Source: JAKVAV01 sp964635965 (GTDB taxonomy: Bacteria; Bacteroidota; Bacteroidia; Flavobacteriales_D; Cryomorphaceae). Taken from it: 13,724 nucleotides of DNA. The stretch covers positions 1-13,724 of the forward strand of contig CAZWQX010000104.1 of the NCBI GenBank assembly GCA_964635965.1. The letters are read 5' to 3'. Every line of letters starts with the position of its first letter. Within the stretch, counting starts at the first letter, position 1. A model generated the notes under the pieces. The model was given only the letters and a program-made list of their open reading frames with translations, had not been told where the DNA came from and ran no database searches. Positions 7,399 through 13,724 of this stretch are shown one piece after another. A program made the translations under genes and the position numbers.

Positions 7399-7475
7399 GG
7401 CAATTAGGATTTCATCCATGAAGATAGGTATTCGCTTGATCACAATCATTCACCTGTCTTATCTTTTGGTTTCTT

Positions 7476-7483
7476 TACCTTCG
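7476..7483 (+). promoter_or_regulatory. Candidate -7 promoter box for the glycosyltransferase run
   Basis: TACCTTCG matches TAnnTTTG at all but one base and lies 17 bases before the ATG at 7501, typical Bacteroidota spacing. No TTG is seen at the expected -33 position. It would drive the plus-strand run starting with the glycosyltransferase. Confidence 0.38.
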
Positions 7484-7500
7484 CGGCACACTATTTTGAC

Positions 7501-8454
7501 ATGAAGCTATCACTTGTCATTACCCTGATGAATGAAGAGGAGAATATCGCTCCACTTCTGGAGAGTATTCGGACTTCTCTCAAGGGATTTACCTATGAGG
7601 TCATCTTGGTCGACGACGGCTCTACCGATCAAACTGTCGACTGCATCAAGGAGCTTGCCGATGAGCACGTTAAGTTGGTAATCTTCCAAAAGAACTATGG
7701 CCAAACTACCGCCATGCAAGCGGGGATTGATCATGCACTCGGAGAATACATCGTAACACTTGATGGGGATCTTCAGAACGACCCTTCAGACATTCCAATG
7801 ATGTTGGATAAACTCGAATCAGAAGGGTGGGACGTTGTCGCAGGTAATAGGAAAAACAGACAAGACGGGGTGTTTTTGAGAAAGATTCCAAGTAAGATTG
7901 CCAATTCGTTGATTCGCAATCTCACGGATGTTCATATTCGCGATTATGGATGCACTTTGAGAATTTACAAAGCTCATATCGCCAAAGGCATGGAGCTTTA
8001 TGGTGAATTGCATCGTTTTATTCCCGTTTTGGCAAAACTCCAAGGGGCCTCAATTGTGCAGGTTGATGTGAAACACCACGCCCGAATTCACGGAGAATCA
8101 AAATATGGGTTGAATCGAACGTTCAAGGTCATGAGTGACCTGATTTTGATGATTTTCCTTCAGAAGTATTTCAGACGTCCAATCCATCTTTTCGGTCCCA
8201 TTGGTTTGGTGACCTTAGGTCTGGGGGTTCTCATCAATATCTACCTTTTGGGATTGAAATTGTTTGGATTCGATATTTGGGGACGACCAATTCTCGTTCT
8301 CGGAGTGACTTTGATTCTCGCGGGGATTCAGTTTTTAGTCTTTGGAATTATTGCTGAGTTAATGCTGCGTATCTACTACCAGTCACAAGGCAAAAAGACC
8401 TATTCGGTAAAAGAAGTTTTCATTGGCAAAGCTCAACACGAAGTCAGCGCTTAA
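7501..8454 (+). CDS. Family 2 glycosyltransferase, polyprenyl-phosphate sugar synthase-like (DPM1/ArnC/GtrB type)
   Basis: This 317-residue enzyme probably moves a sugar from a nucleotide donor to a membrane polyprenyl phosphate on the cytoplasmic face. The GT-A domain (~1-210) has EVILVDDGSTDQT (33-45), the metal-binding DGD at 88-90 within LDGDLQNDP, HRFIPVLAKLQG (171-182) and RIHGESKYG (195-203); all are typical of the dolichyl-phosphate-mannose-synthase branch of GT2. Two membrane helices follow (~229-254 and 263-290), as in GtrB and ArnC. The sugar cannot be read from sequence. Its 3' end overlaps the next gene by 32 bases if that gene begins at TTG 8423. The GT2 plus UPF0104 pairing suggests the two act together on a lipid-linked sugar. 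Confidence 0.9.
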   Translation: MKLSLVITLMNEEENIAPLLESIRTSLKGFTYEVILVDDGSTDQTVDCIKELADEHVKLVIFQKNYGQTTAMQAGIDHALGEYIVTLDGDLQNDPSDIPMMLDKLESEGWDVVAGNRKNRQDGVFLRKIPSKIANSLIRNLTDVHIRDYGCTLRIYKAHIAKGMELYGELHRFIPVLAKLQGASIVQVDVKHHARIHGESKYGLNRTFKVMSDLILMIFLQKYFRRPIHLFGPIGLVTLGLGVLINIYLLGLKLFGFDIWGRPILVLGVTLILAGIQFLVFGIIAELMLRIYYQSQGKKTYSVKEVFIGKAQHEVSA

Positions 8455-9310
8455 ATTTCTATTCAAAATCGCCTTGTCTGCCCTGGCGATTTACCTCGTT
8501 TTTTCGAAAGTTGATTTAGATGAGGTGTGGTCTCTTATTCGCAAGAGCAACCCCCTGTACATACTGGGTGCCTTTGTCTTTTTCAACCTTTCGAAAATCA
8601 TTAGCTCCAAAAGATTGCTCGAGCTCTTCAGATCTATCAATGTGGATTTATCATTTGGTTATAATCTGAGGCTCTATTATATCGGGATGTTCTATAACCT
8701 ATTTCTTCCCGGAGGAATCGGTGGAGATGGATACAAGGTATACCATCTGAAAAAAAGAAGCTCAGCCAAGACAAAACAGCTGCTGGCGGCGGTTCTTTTA
8801 GACAGAGTTAGTGGAGCTGCGCTTTTGGCATTTTTAGCATTGTTAATAGGTGCTTTTAATGCTGAGATTATTGACACTCTTCCAAAGTATTGGAGATACC
8901 TGATATACTTGGGTGCAGTCGCTGCTATTCCAGGTCTATTTCTTCTAATCAGATTGGTTTTCCCATCATTCCGTCAGGTGACATTTGCGGCAATTTTCTG
9001 GTCTTTTTGGGTGCAGATTGCTCAATTAGTTTGTGCCTTCTTGATCTTACTTTCCTACGGAGTCACTGACTTTTATTCAGTTTATCTGGTTCTGTTTCTA
9101 GTCTCAAGTATAGCCGCAATGCTTCCAATTAGTTTTGGAGGAGTAGGGCTCAGGGAATTGGTTTTTCTCTACGCATCGGCTGCATTGCCCATTGACGAAA
9201 CTGCCGCCGTAGCATTGGGTTTAGTCTTTTTCCTAATAACTGCGGTAAGTTCTTTTACAGGTGTATTTTTGCAATTGCCGAAAGAGAGTGTTGAACAAGC
9301 ACTTGACTAA
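8423..9310 (+). CDS. UPF0104 / LPG-synthase transmembrane-region family protein
   Basis: This 295-residue polytopic membrane protein has about seven or eight hydrophobic segments (roughly 12-30, 45-63, 84-100, 133-150, 158-182, 186-212, 217-236, 265-287). Family signatures are FLPGGIGGDGYK at 94-105, LLDRVSG at 125-131 and FGGVGLREL at 238-246. These fit the membrane region shared by MprF (lysylphosphatidylglycerol synthase) and UPF0104 proteins. There is no soluble aminoacyl-transferase domain, so it is not a complete MprF. The start is assigned to TTG at 8423, inside the upstream gene; the first in-frame ATG comes only at residue 89, after two membrane helices. Role inferred: lipid or lipid-linked sugar handling together with the adjacent GT2. 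In Haloferax AglD the two kinds of domain are fused. Confidence 0.8.
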   Translation: MAKLNTKSALKFLFKIALSALAIYLVFSKVDLDEVWSLIRKSNPLYILGAFVFFNLSKIISSKRLLELFRSINVDLSFGYNLRLYYIGMFYNLFLPGGIGGDGYKVYHLKKRSSAKTKQLLAAVLLDRVSGAALLAFLALLIGAFNAEIIDTLPKYWRYLIYLGAVAAIPGLFLLIRLVFPSFRQVTFAAIFWSFWVQIAQLVCAFLILLSYGVTDFYSVYLVLFLVSSIAAMLPISFGGVGLRELVFLYASAALPIDETAAVALGLVFFLITAVSSFTGVFLQLPKESVEQALD

Positions 9311-9334
9311 TCGGTTTTTAGACAAAATCATCCG

Positions 9335-11449
9335 TTGAAATACTATCCCGAAAATACCTTAGATAGATTCGAGTTTAATAAAGTCTGTTTATCTATATCA
9401 AATAGATGCACAGGTGAACGCGCAAAACGCTTTGCCGAAGAACTCGTTCCAACGGATCACCCGGATACTATCCTGACCAGACTTGAAGAAACGACGGAAG
9501 CAAAATCTATTGTTGAGAACGGGATGTACTTTCCCGATATAGCTTTTCCTAATATCAGCAGGGAAATAAATATGCTGGGGATTGACAACTCGGTATTAGA
9601 AGGGCAACAGGCAATAAAATTGAGAAAAGTTGCAGAGGTTGCCGTCACCGTTGTGCGCTTTCTTGGTGAGAAAAAGGAATTATATCCCAATCTGAGAGGA
9701 ATTGTAGAAGGACTCTATTCGGGCAAAGAAATCCTCGATTTAATCGATCCGATTTTAGAACCAAATGGTTTTGTTAAAACTTCGGCGAGCAAAGAATTGG
9801 GAAAGGCCAGAAAATCACTTGCTGAAGCCCGTCAAAAAGCCAATAAGGCTTTTGAAGCGGCCATTCGAAAGTTTAAGAAACTCGGGTGGTTACGCGATTA
9901 TGAAGAAAGTGTTTACAACGACCGAAGGGTGTTGGCGGTCGTAGCTGAGCACAAAAGAAAGATCGACGGAACTCTTCACGGTACATCTGAAAGTGGGAAT
10001 ACCGGTTTTGTAGAACCTGCAAACCTGGTTGGAATTAACAATGATGTTGCTGAGGCACGTGAATGGGAGAGAAGAGAGGAATACCGAATTCTACGCGAAC
10101 TCACAAATGCCCTTCGTTCTTACAAACCGATCCTGGAGTCATACGAAAACGCCTTGGGCTTCATGGAGTTTACATTTTCGAAAGCTCGATATGCACTTTC
10201 GATCAATGCCAATAAACCCCTTATTTCCCGTGAGAAGGAAATTGAGTTGATAAATGCATTCCATCCTTTATTACTGGTTCAAAATAAGGAAGAATCAAAA
10301 CCAACGATTCCAATGAATCTGGCTCTGGATCATCGAAAACGAATTTTGGTGATTAGTGGACCCAATGCAGGAGGAAAGTCGGTTTCGCTCAAGACTTTTG
10401 GGCTGTTGCAAATTATGTTTCAATCGGGTCTTTTGATACCCGCAGAAGAGCACAGTAGGTTAGGAGTATTCAAGCAGCTTTTTGTCGATATCGGAGACGA
10501 CCAAAGTATTGCCTATGAGTTAAGTACCTACAGTTCTCGACTTGTGAAAATGAAGCATTTTTTGATACAATCTCACAAGAATACGCTCTTCTTTATTGAC
10601 GAGTTTGGTACTGGTTCAGACCCTGAATTGGGAGGGGCTATTGCCGAGACTATCTTGGAGGAATTAGGGCAGTCAAAAGCTTTTGGAGTTATAACGACAC
10701 ACTATGCCAATTTGAAAATCTTAGCGGAGAATAGCCCGATGATGATTAATGGCTGCATGTTGTTTGATGAAGATACTTTGCTTCCAAAGTATAAACTGGA
10801 AATAGGACATGCAGGAAGTTCATACACCTTTGAGGTTGCCCAAAAAATTGGTCTGTCATCTGACGTGATTGATTCGGCAAAAGCTAAATTAGACGATAGA
10901 AAGGTAAATCTCGACAAACTTCTAATCACCCTCCAGACCAAAAAGAATCAGCTCAATAAGGAGACCCATATCCTACAAACCGAGAAGTCAAGAATTCGAA
11001 AAGAAATTGATGCATCCCAAAAAGAGGCGGAGAGATACCGAGAAAAGCAGGAGGATTTAAATTTCAGTGAGAATAAGCGACTGATTCAGCAAGGAAAGAA
11101 GTATGAATCGCTTTTGAAAGAATGGCATGATAAGAAGAAGCGAAAGGACATCATGCGGAAGCTCACTTTGAACAGCGAAAAGGAAGCTGCCCGAAAGAAA
11201 GAAAAGGACATCGTCGAGAAGATGCGAGAAAAACAAGAACGGATTCGCAGGCAGAAGGAAAATCGAAAGAAGAAGAACCAGTTGGTTAAGAAACAACAGC
11301 AGAAACCCATACACGTTGGAGACAAGGTGAAGATGCATGGCACCAAAGAATCCGGTGTGGTCGAAGAGGTTTCAAAAGACAAGGCTACTGTGGTTTTTGG
11401 TATGATTCGCACGATTGTGCCGATAAACAAGCTCCGTTCTGTGGGTTAA
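9335..11449 (+). CDS. mutS2: MutS2-family ATPase lacking a C-terminal Smr domain
   Basis: This 704-residue protein resembles MutS2, not MutS: it lacks the N-terminal mismatch-recognition domain. Residues ~1-300 are the core/lever helices. The ATPase follows: Walker A GPNAGGKS at 342-349, the signature DIGDDQSIAYELSTYSSRL around 387-405, Walker B LFFIDEFGTGSDPELGG from 418 (Asp422-Glu423) and the TTHYANLK switch. A very charged helical stretch occupies ~515-660. The protein ends with a small KOW-like module (VGDKVKMHGTKESGVVEEV to VPINKLRSVG). Bacillus MutS2 (about 785 residues) continues into an Smr nuclease domain; here a stop follows. Family roles are anti-recombination and rescue of collided ribosomes. 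TTG 9335 is the first possible start after an in-frame stop at 9308-9310; the next Met is residue 64. Confidence 0.88.
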   Translation: MKYYPENTLDRFEFNKVCLSISNRCTGERAKRFAEELVPTDHPDTILTRLEETTEAKSIVENGMYFPDIAFPNISREINMLGIDNSVLEGQQAIKLRKVAEVAVTVVRFLGEKKELYPNLRGIVEGLYSGKEILDLIDPILEPNGFVKTSASKELGKARKSLAEARQKANKAFEAAIRKFKKLGWLRDYEESVYNDRRVLAVVAEHKRKIDGTLHGTSESGNTGFVEPANLVGINNDVAEAREWERREEYRILRELTNALRSYKPILESYENALGFMEFTFSKARYALSINANKPLISREKEIELINAFHPLLLVQNKEESKPTIPMNLALDHRKRILVISGPNAGGKSVSLKTFGLLQIMFQSGLLIPAEEHSRLGVFKQLFVDIGDDQSIAYELSTYSSRLVKMKHFLIQSHKNTLFFIDEFGTGSDPELGGAIAETILEELGQSKAFGVITTHYANLKILAENSPMMINGCMLFDEDTLLPKYKLEIGHAGSSYTFEVAQKIGLSSDVIDSAKAKLDDRKVNLDKLLITLQTKKNQLNKETHILQTEKSRIRKEIDASQKEAERYREKQEDLNFSENKRLIQQGKKYESLLKEWHDKKKRKDIMRKLTLNSEKEAARKKEKDIVEKMREKQERIRRQKENRKKKNQLVKKQQQKPIHVGDKVKMHGTKESGVVEEVSKDKATVVFGMIRTIVPINKLRSVG

Positions 11450-11463
11450 GCGAACGATTGTTT

Positions 11464-11471
11464 TAATTTTG
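11464..11471 (+). promoter_or_regulatory. -7 promoter box upstream of the acidic hypothetical gene
   Basis: TAATTTTG is a perfect TAnnTTTG match placed 20 bases before the ATG at 11492, just after the mutS2 stop. It suggests that the following genes have their own transcript start. I do not see a clear -33 TTG. Confidence 0.5.
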
Positions 11472-11491
11472 CAGCTCTTAAATTGAATTCC

Positions 11492-11890
11492 ATGGAAGAG
11501 ATCACCATAAGCAAAGAAACCCTTGAGAGCCTCGAGGAGCTCCGTGTATACGTCACAAAAAATGGCATTGTGAAAAATGATGTCGTAGATAAATTATTAG
11601 CCATCCGTCCTCATTTCATTGATGACAACCAGCCTTTGGTAACACGGGTGGTTAGAATGACCGCTGAATACATTGAGCACTTCGGGTACTTTAACCTCAA
11701 TCTTCTTGCAGAAGAGGACGAGGATGGTGAAATCGAGGAAGAGATCGATGTAGATGCTGAAGACAGCTTTTCTGAAATGAAAGACAATTTCCTTTACCTT
11801 TTGGATCTTTTCTCTCATCCTGATAATAAGATCAACAAGGAAGAATTACAGAGGGTCAAACAAATGTACTTGGACCGTGACCTTTTTTAA
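11492..11890 (+). CDS. Small acidic hypothetical protein
   Basis: This 132-residue protein is not recognised. It looks cytosolic: no signal peptide and no membrane segment. It is mostly helical, with a strongly acidic linker at ~74-91 (EEDEDGEIEEEIDVDAED) between an N-terminal helical part and a C-terminal helical part. The C-terminus contains DNKINKEELQRVKQMY, which superficially recalls an EF-hand loop but lacks the regular acidic spacing. The ATG at 11492 is preferred to a TTG at 11483 because it sits at the expected distance from the TAATTTTG box. Its 3' end overlaps the next gene by 14 bases. I infer nothing about function beyond likely cotranscription with the lipoprotein gene. Confidence 0.72.
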   Translation: MEEITISKETLESLEELRVYVTKNGIVKNDVVDKLLAIRPHFIDDNQPLVTRVVRMTAEYIEHFGYFNLNLLAEEDEDGEIEEEIDVDAEDSFSEMKDNFLYLLDLFSHPDNKINKEELQRVKQMYLDRDLF

Positions 11891-12641
11891 GCGAATTGTA
11901 AAGGCTGTCTTTGTGACAGCCTTTTTTGTGTCTTGTCAATCCGGAGAGACTACACAAATTGACCGAGGGGTAGTTGTGACGGATAGCGCCATAGCTTTCC
12001 ACGGCGGTGATATTTACGACCGCTTAAATACTTCATTTCGATTTCGAGAGAGGGGATATCAAATAATTAGACAGAGCGGTAAGTATGACTATTACTCGAT
12101 GTATCGGGATAGTACTGGAAATCATTTGAGACATTTATCGAATTCTGGTTATACGCAGACCTTAAATGGTGTAGAGCTAAAACTAAATGCTAAGGACAGT
12201 GTCGCACGTTCGGCATCGGTGAACTCCGTTGTGTACTTTGCTTTATTACCGGGACTCCTTGATTCCCCTGCAGCGAAGAAGGAATTTTTAGGAGATGAAG
12301 TCATTGATGACAAGTCATACATCAAGGTTAAGGTCACCTTTGATCAAGAAGGGGGTGGGGAAGATTTTGAAGATGTTTTTCTCTATTGGTTTTCAAAAGA
12401 GAATTATGCTATGGATTACTTAGCATACAGCTACCTGGAAGAAGAGGGTGGTACTCGGTTTCGAAAAGCTATTAACCGCAGAAGAGTAAATGGTTTGGTG
12501 TACCAGGACTACATCAATTTTAAAGGGCCAAGTCCGGATTCACTTATGTTCATTTCTGACCTTTTTAAGGCCGAGAAGCTGGACACGCTTTCTTTGATTG
12601 AATTACGTAATTTGAGGGTCGAGACGGTTGGAGGAAACTAA
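11877..12641 (+). CDS. DUF6503-like lipoprotein
   Basis: This 254-residue protein has a short lipoprotein signal peptide: MTFFKRIVKAVFVTAFFVSC, with Cys20 as the lipidation site. The mature domain has HGGDIYD (42-48), FRFRERGY, SVNSVVYFALLPGLLD (114-129), VTFDQEGGGEDFEDVFLYW around 153-171, MDYLAY and GGTRFRKAINRRRVNGLVYQDY. I recall this pattern from the DUF6503 family of Bacteroidota; its function is not known to me. The start is GTG at 11877, inside the preceding gene (14-base overlap), and it is the only start that supplies a signal peptide. Codons 9-17 of the signal peptide also form a perfect terminator-like hairpin with a U-tract, which may attenuate transcription unless the coding region is being translated. 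plsC follows 12 bases after the stop. Confidence 0.8.
   Translation: MTFFKRIVKAVFVTAFFVSCQSGETTQIDRGVVVTDSAIAFHGGDIYDRLNTSFRFRERGYQIIRQSGKYDYYSMYRDSTGNHLRHLSNSGYTQTLNGVELKLNAKDSVARSASVNSVVYFALLPGLLDSPAAKKEFLGDEVIDDKSYIKVKVTFDQEGGGEDFEDVFLYWFSKENYAMDYLAYSYLEEEGGTRFRKAINRRRVNGLVYQDYINFKGPSPDSLMFISDLFKAEKLDTLSLIELRNLRVETVGGN
11900..11927 (+). terminator. Intrinsic terminator-like hairpin inside the lipoprotein signal-peptide codons
   Basis: The arms AAAGGCTGTC (11900-11909) and GACAGCCTTT (11915-11924) pair perfectly over ten bases around the loop TTTGT, followed by a run of six T (11922-11927). It begins ten bases after the stop codon of the acidic hypothetical gene, where a terminator for that gene would be expected. 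Yet the same bases encode Lys9-Phe17 of the downstream lipoprotein. It could act as an attenuator controlled by translation. Confidence 0.6.
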
Positions 12642-12653
12642 CTCTGTTCATAA

Positions 12654-13370
12654 TTGAGGTACCTCCTTTCCATACCGCGTTTTATTCTGTTTTTTCTCTT
12701 CTCGATTTTCGTGATGATTCTATGGTCATTAATGAATCTTTTAAGGGTACGGAAAGCCGCAGTGTATCACACTTTTCGTATGGCAAGCGCTTTTGTAAGG
12801 TGGCTTTTGAATATCAAGGTGAAATACATTGGAAATACCCCATCTGAAAAGGCCGTAATTATGTCGAATCACCGATCTTATATCGATGTGATTTTGATGC
12901 CATCGAACATACCATACGTGGTAGTCGCGAAAAAGCAAGTGAGATCATGGCCCGTTATTGGAAGGGCTGCAGCAGCCATTGGAACCATTTTCGTCGATCG
13001 GGACAACCGGGAAAGCAGGAAGCATACTCGATCGGAAATTAAAAAGAGGTTGGAAGAAGGGATGTCGGTTTTGATTTATCCCGAAGGCACCACTTTTGAG
13101 GGGCCTGGTATTCTTCCATTTAAACCGGGCATGTTTGAGACTTGCGCATCAGCGGGTTTTCCCGTGATACCCGTCGCTGTAGAGTATCACAATAAAAGTA
13201 TGGCGTGGATAGGGGATGACACTTTTGTCCCTCATTTCTTAAGGGCTTTCGGCAACTGGAAAGTAGAACTAACAATCAGTATTGGTCCTGTTTTGCGTTC
13301 GACGGACGGTGAGGGATTGAGGACTCAAACATGGAATTGGGTGGATGCAGAGGCGAGGAGGTTGGTTTAG
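12654..13370 (+). CDS. plsC: PlsC-type 1-acyl-glycerol-phosphate acyltransferase
   Basis: This 238-residue enzyme likely transfers a fatty acyl chain to the sn-2 position of lysophosphatidic acid in phospholipid synthesis. An N-terminal membrane helix (~9-31) precedes the acyltransferase domain. Motif I is NHRSYID, with catalytic His73 and Asp78 in HX4D spacing. Motif II lies in GTIFVDRDNR (110-119), motif III is YPEGTTFEG at 142-150 and motif IV is VIPVAVEY (171-178). The substrate could differ, since several lysophospholipid acyltransferases share these motifs. The start is TTG at 12654, 12 bases after the lipoprotein stop; the next in-frame Met (21) would remove half of the membrane helix. 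A GGAGG at 12630-12634 and the palindrome GAGGTACCTC at 12656-12665 flank the start and could pair in competing ways. No terminator hairpin with a U-tract follows the stop. Confidence 0.9.
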   Translation: MRYLLSIPRFILFFLFSIFVMILWSLMNLLRVRKAAVYHTFRMASAFVRWLLNIKVKYIGNTPSEKAVIMSNHRSYIDVILMPSNIPYVVVAKKQVRSWPVIGRAAAAIGTIFVDRDNRESRKHTRSEIKKRLEEGMSVLIYPEGTTFEGPGILPFKPGMFETCASAGFPVIPVAVEYHNKSMAWIGDDTFVPHFLRAFGNWKVELTISIGPVLRSTDGEGLRTQTWNWVDAEARRLV

Positions 13371-13403
13371 GTTCTGATTTACAAAGTTGATGGCTATTCA
13401 TAT

Positions 13404-13456
13404 CTTCTAGCCCTGAAGGGGCGGTTATTTCCCAGCCTTGGGATTTTCCCAAGGCG
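13404..13456. repeat. 53-bp repeat, copy 1
   Basis: This copy matches 13672-13724 at 52 of 53 positions, with the last 48 bases identical. It contains two hairpins. The first is GCCC(TGAAG)GGGC at 13410-13422, followed by GGTTATTT. The second is GCCTTGGG(ATTTT)CCCAAGGC at 13435-13455, a perfect eight-pair stem. It lies 33 bases after the plsC stop. No U-tract follows the second stem, so a classical terminator is not indicated. Confidence 0.85.
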
Positions 13457-13479
13457 AGTGAAGAGCGGGATACAATCTA

Positions 13480-13500
13480 ACCCTGCAAGGGTGGTTATTT
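13480..13500. repeat. Degenerate copy of the repeat's first hairpin
   Basis: ACCCTGCAAGGGTGGTTATTT matches the first 21 bases of the repeat unit (13410-13430) at 17 positions. The outer stem pair changes from G-C to A-T on both sides, and an inner T-G wobble becomes T-A, so the hairpin ACCCT(GCA)AGGGT is preserved. The second hairpin of the full unit is missing here. Confidence 0.65.
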
Positions 13501-13548
13501 GGGGATTACTCTCCTTAGTTCTCCCTCGCCAGCTCCTCCGCAGAGTAG

Positions 13549-13639
13549 CTTCGGCGCTCGCGGAAGGCTTCAGCGAACGAAGTCGAGTGATCCCTTTGAC
13601 TCCGAATTCCGAGAAGGAAAAACCGCCGTTTTCAACGGC
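13549..13639. repeat. Inverted repeats in the spacer between the 53-bp copies
   Basis: Imperfect arms CTTCGGCGCT (13549-13558) and AGCGAACGAAG (13572-13582) can pair with a small internal mismatch. A separate perfect stem GCCGTT(TTC)AACGGC lies at 13625-13639. Both fall within the 215-base segment between the two 53-bp repeats. Confidence 0.5.
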
Positions 13640-13671
13640 CTGGTTTCTGGTCAAGCCTTGACACTTAATTA

Positions 13672-13724
13672 CTTCAAGCCCTGAAGGGGCGGTTATTTCC
13701 CAGCCTTGGGATTTTCCCAAGGCG
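13672..13724. repeat. 53-bp repeat, copy 2 (runs to the window edge)
   Basis: This is the second copy of the unit at 13404-13456, in the same orientation and offset by 268 bases. One base differs (A at 13676 against T at 13408). Identity continues to the last base of the window, so the repeat may be longer than 53 bp on the right or part of a longer array. Confidence 0.85.

Larger units (their letters stand above)
13371..13724. other. Repeat-rich intergenic region after plsC, no credible gene
   Basis: After the plsC stop this region consists of the two 53-bp repeats, the degenerate hairpin unit and further inverted repeats. A 108-codon minus-strand frame spans most of it (13394-13720), but both ends lie in repeat sequence, and its repeat copies are read in different frames, so it is judged non-coding. 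I see no insertion-sequence transposase or attachment site. Confidence 0.65.

Noticed and set aside
11057..11430. Minus-strand Leu/Phe-rich frames that look like membrane proteins
   Set aside because: They lie opposite the Lys/Glu-rich arm of MutS2; antisense of Lys/Glu codons yields Phe/Leu and mimics membrane segments.
13394..13720. 108-codon minus-strand open frame through the terminal repeats
   Set aside because: It is made largely of the repeat units read in two different frames, has low-complexity Ser/Arg/Ala stretches and no recognisable domain; it is best explained as a by-product of the repeats.
13404..13724. CRISPR array
   Set aside because: There are only two full repeats, 215 bases apart, with internal hairpins and no short regular spacers; no cas gene is present.

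Overview
The window looks like a chromosomal segment of a Bacteroidota bacterium, most likely in or near Flavobacteriia. The evidence is a tandem exbB-exbD-exbD-tonB cluster with the long ExbD variant of that phylum, a choice-of-anchor L protein with a YPNPSSG-type Por secretion (type IX, T9SS) sorting tail, a large secreted fasciclin protein, a DUF6503-type lipoprotein, and TAnnTTTG promoter elements just upstream of several genes. I see no phage, plasmid, insertion sequence, rRNA, tRNA or CRISPR feature.

Layout. Positions 1-2183 (minus) hold the 5' part of a large secreted protein: signal peptide, beta-rich N-terminal domain, fasciclin domain, a jelly-roll carbohydrate-binding-like domain, a second fasciclin domain, and a further region cut off by the window edge. 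A 450-base divergent intergenic region (2184-2633) holds its promoter and several small symmetric elements. Positions 2634-5310 (plus) form a tight Ton energy-transduction operon (ExbB, two ExbD proteins, TonB) with overlapping genes. Positions 5440-7398 (minus) hold a two-helix membrane protein of unknown function and, upstream of it, the choice-of-anchor L surface protein.

Positions 7501-13370 (plus) are a close run of genes: a dolichyl-phosphate-mannose-synthase-like glycosyltransferase with two membrane helices, a UPF0104/LPG-synthase-TM-like membrane protein, a MutS2 lacking the Smr domain, an acidic small hypothetical protein, a DUF6503-like lipoprotein, and a PlsC-type acyltransferase. 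Four of these six genes appear to use TTG or GTG starts. The last 354 bases hold no credible gene but two near-identical 53-bp repeats, a third degenerate hairpin unit with compensatory stem changes, and other inverted repeats.

The themes are the cell envelope: energised outer-membrane transport, surface and secreted adhesin-like proteins, glycolipid or glycan handling and phospholipid acylation, with MutS2 as the main cytosolic exception. The genes themselves are fairly ordinary for the phylum. The most unusual signals are a canonical-looking intrinsic terminator encoded inside the signal-peptide codons of the lipoprotein gene (11900-11927), the repeat module at the right edge, and the fasciclin / carbohydrate-binding / fasciclin architecture at the left edge.
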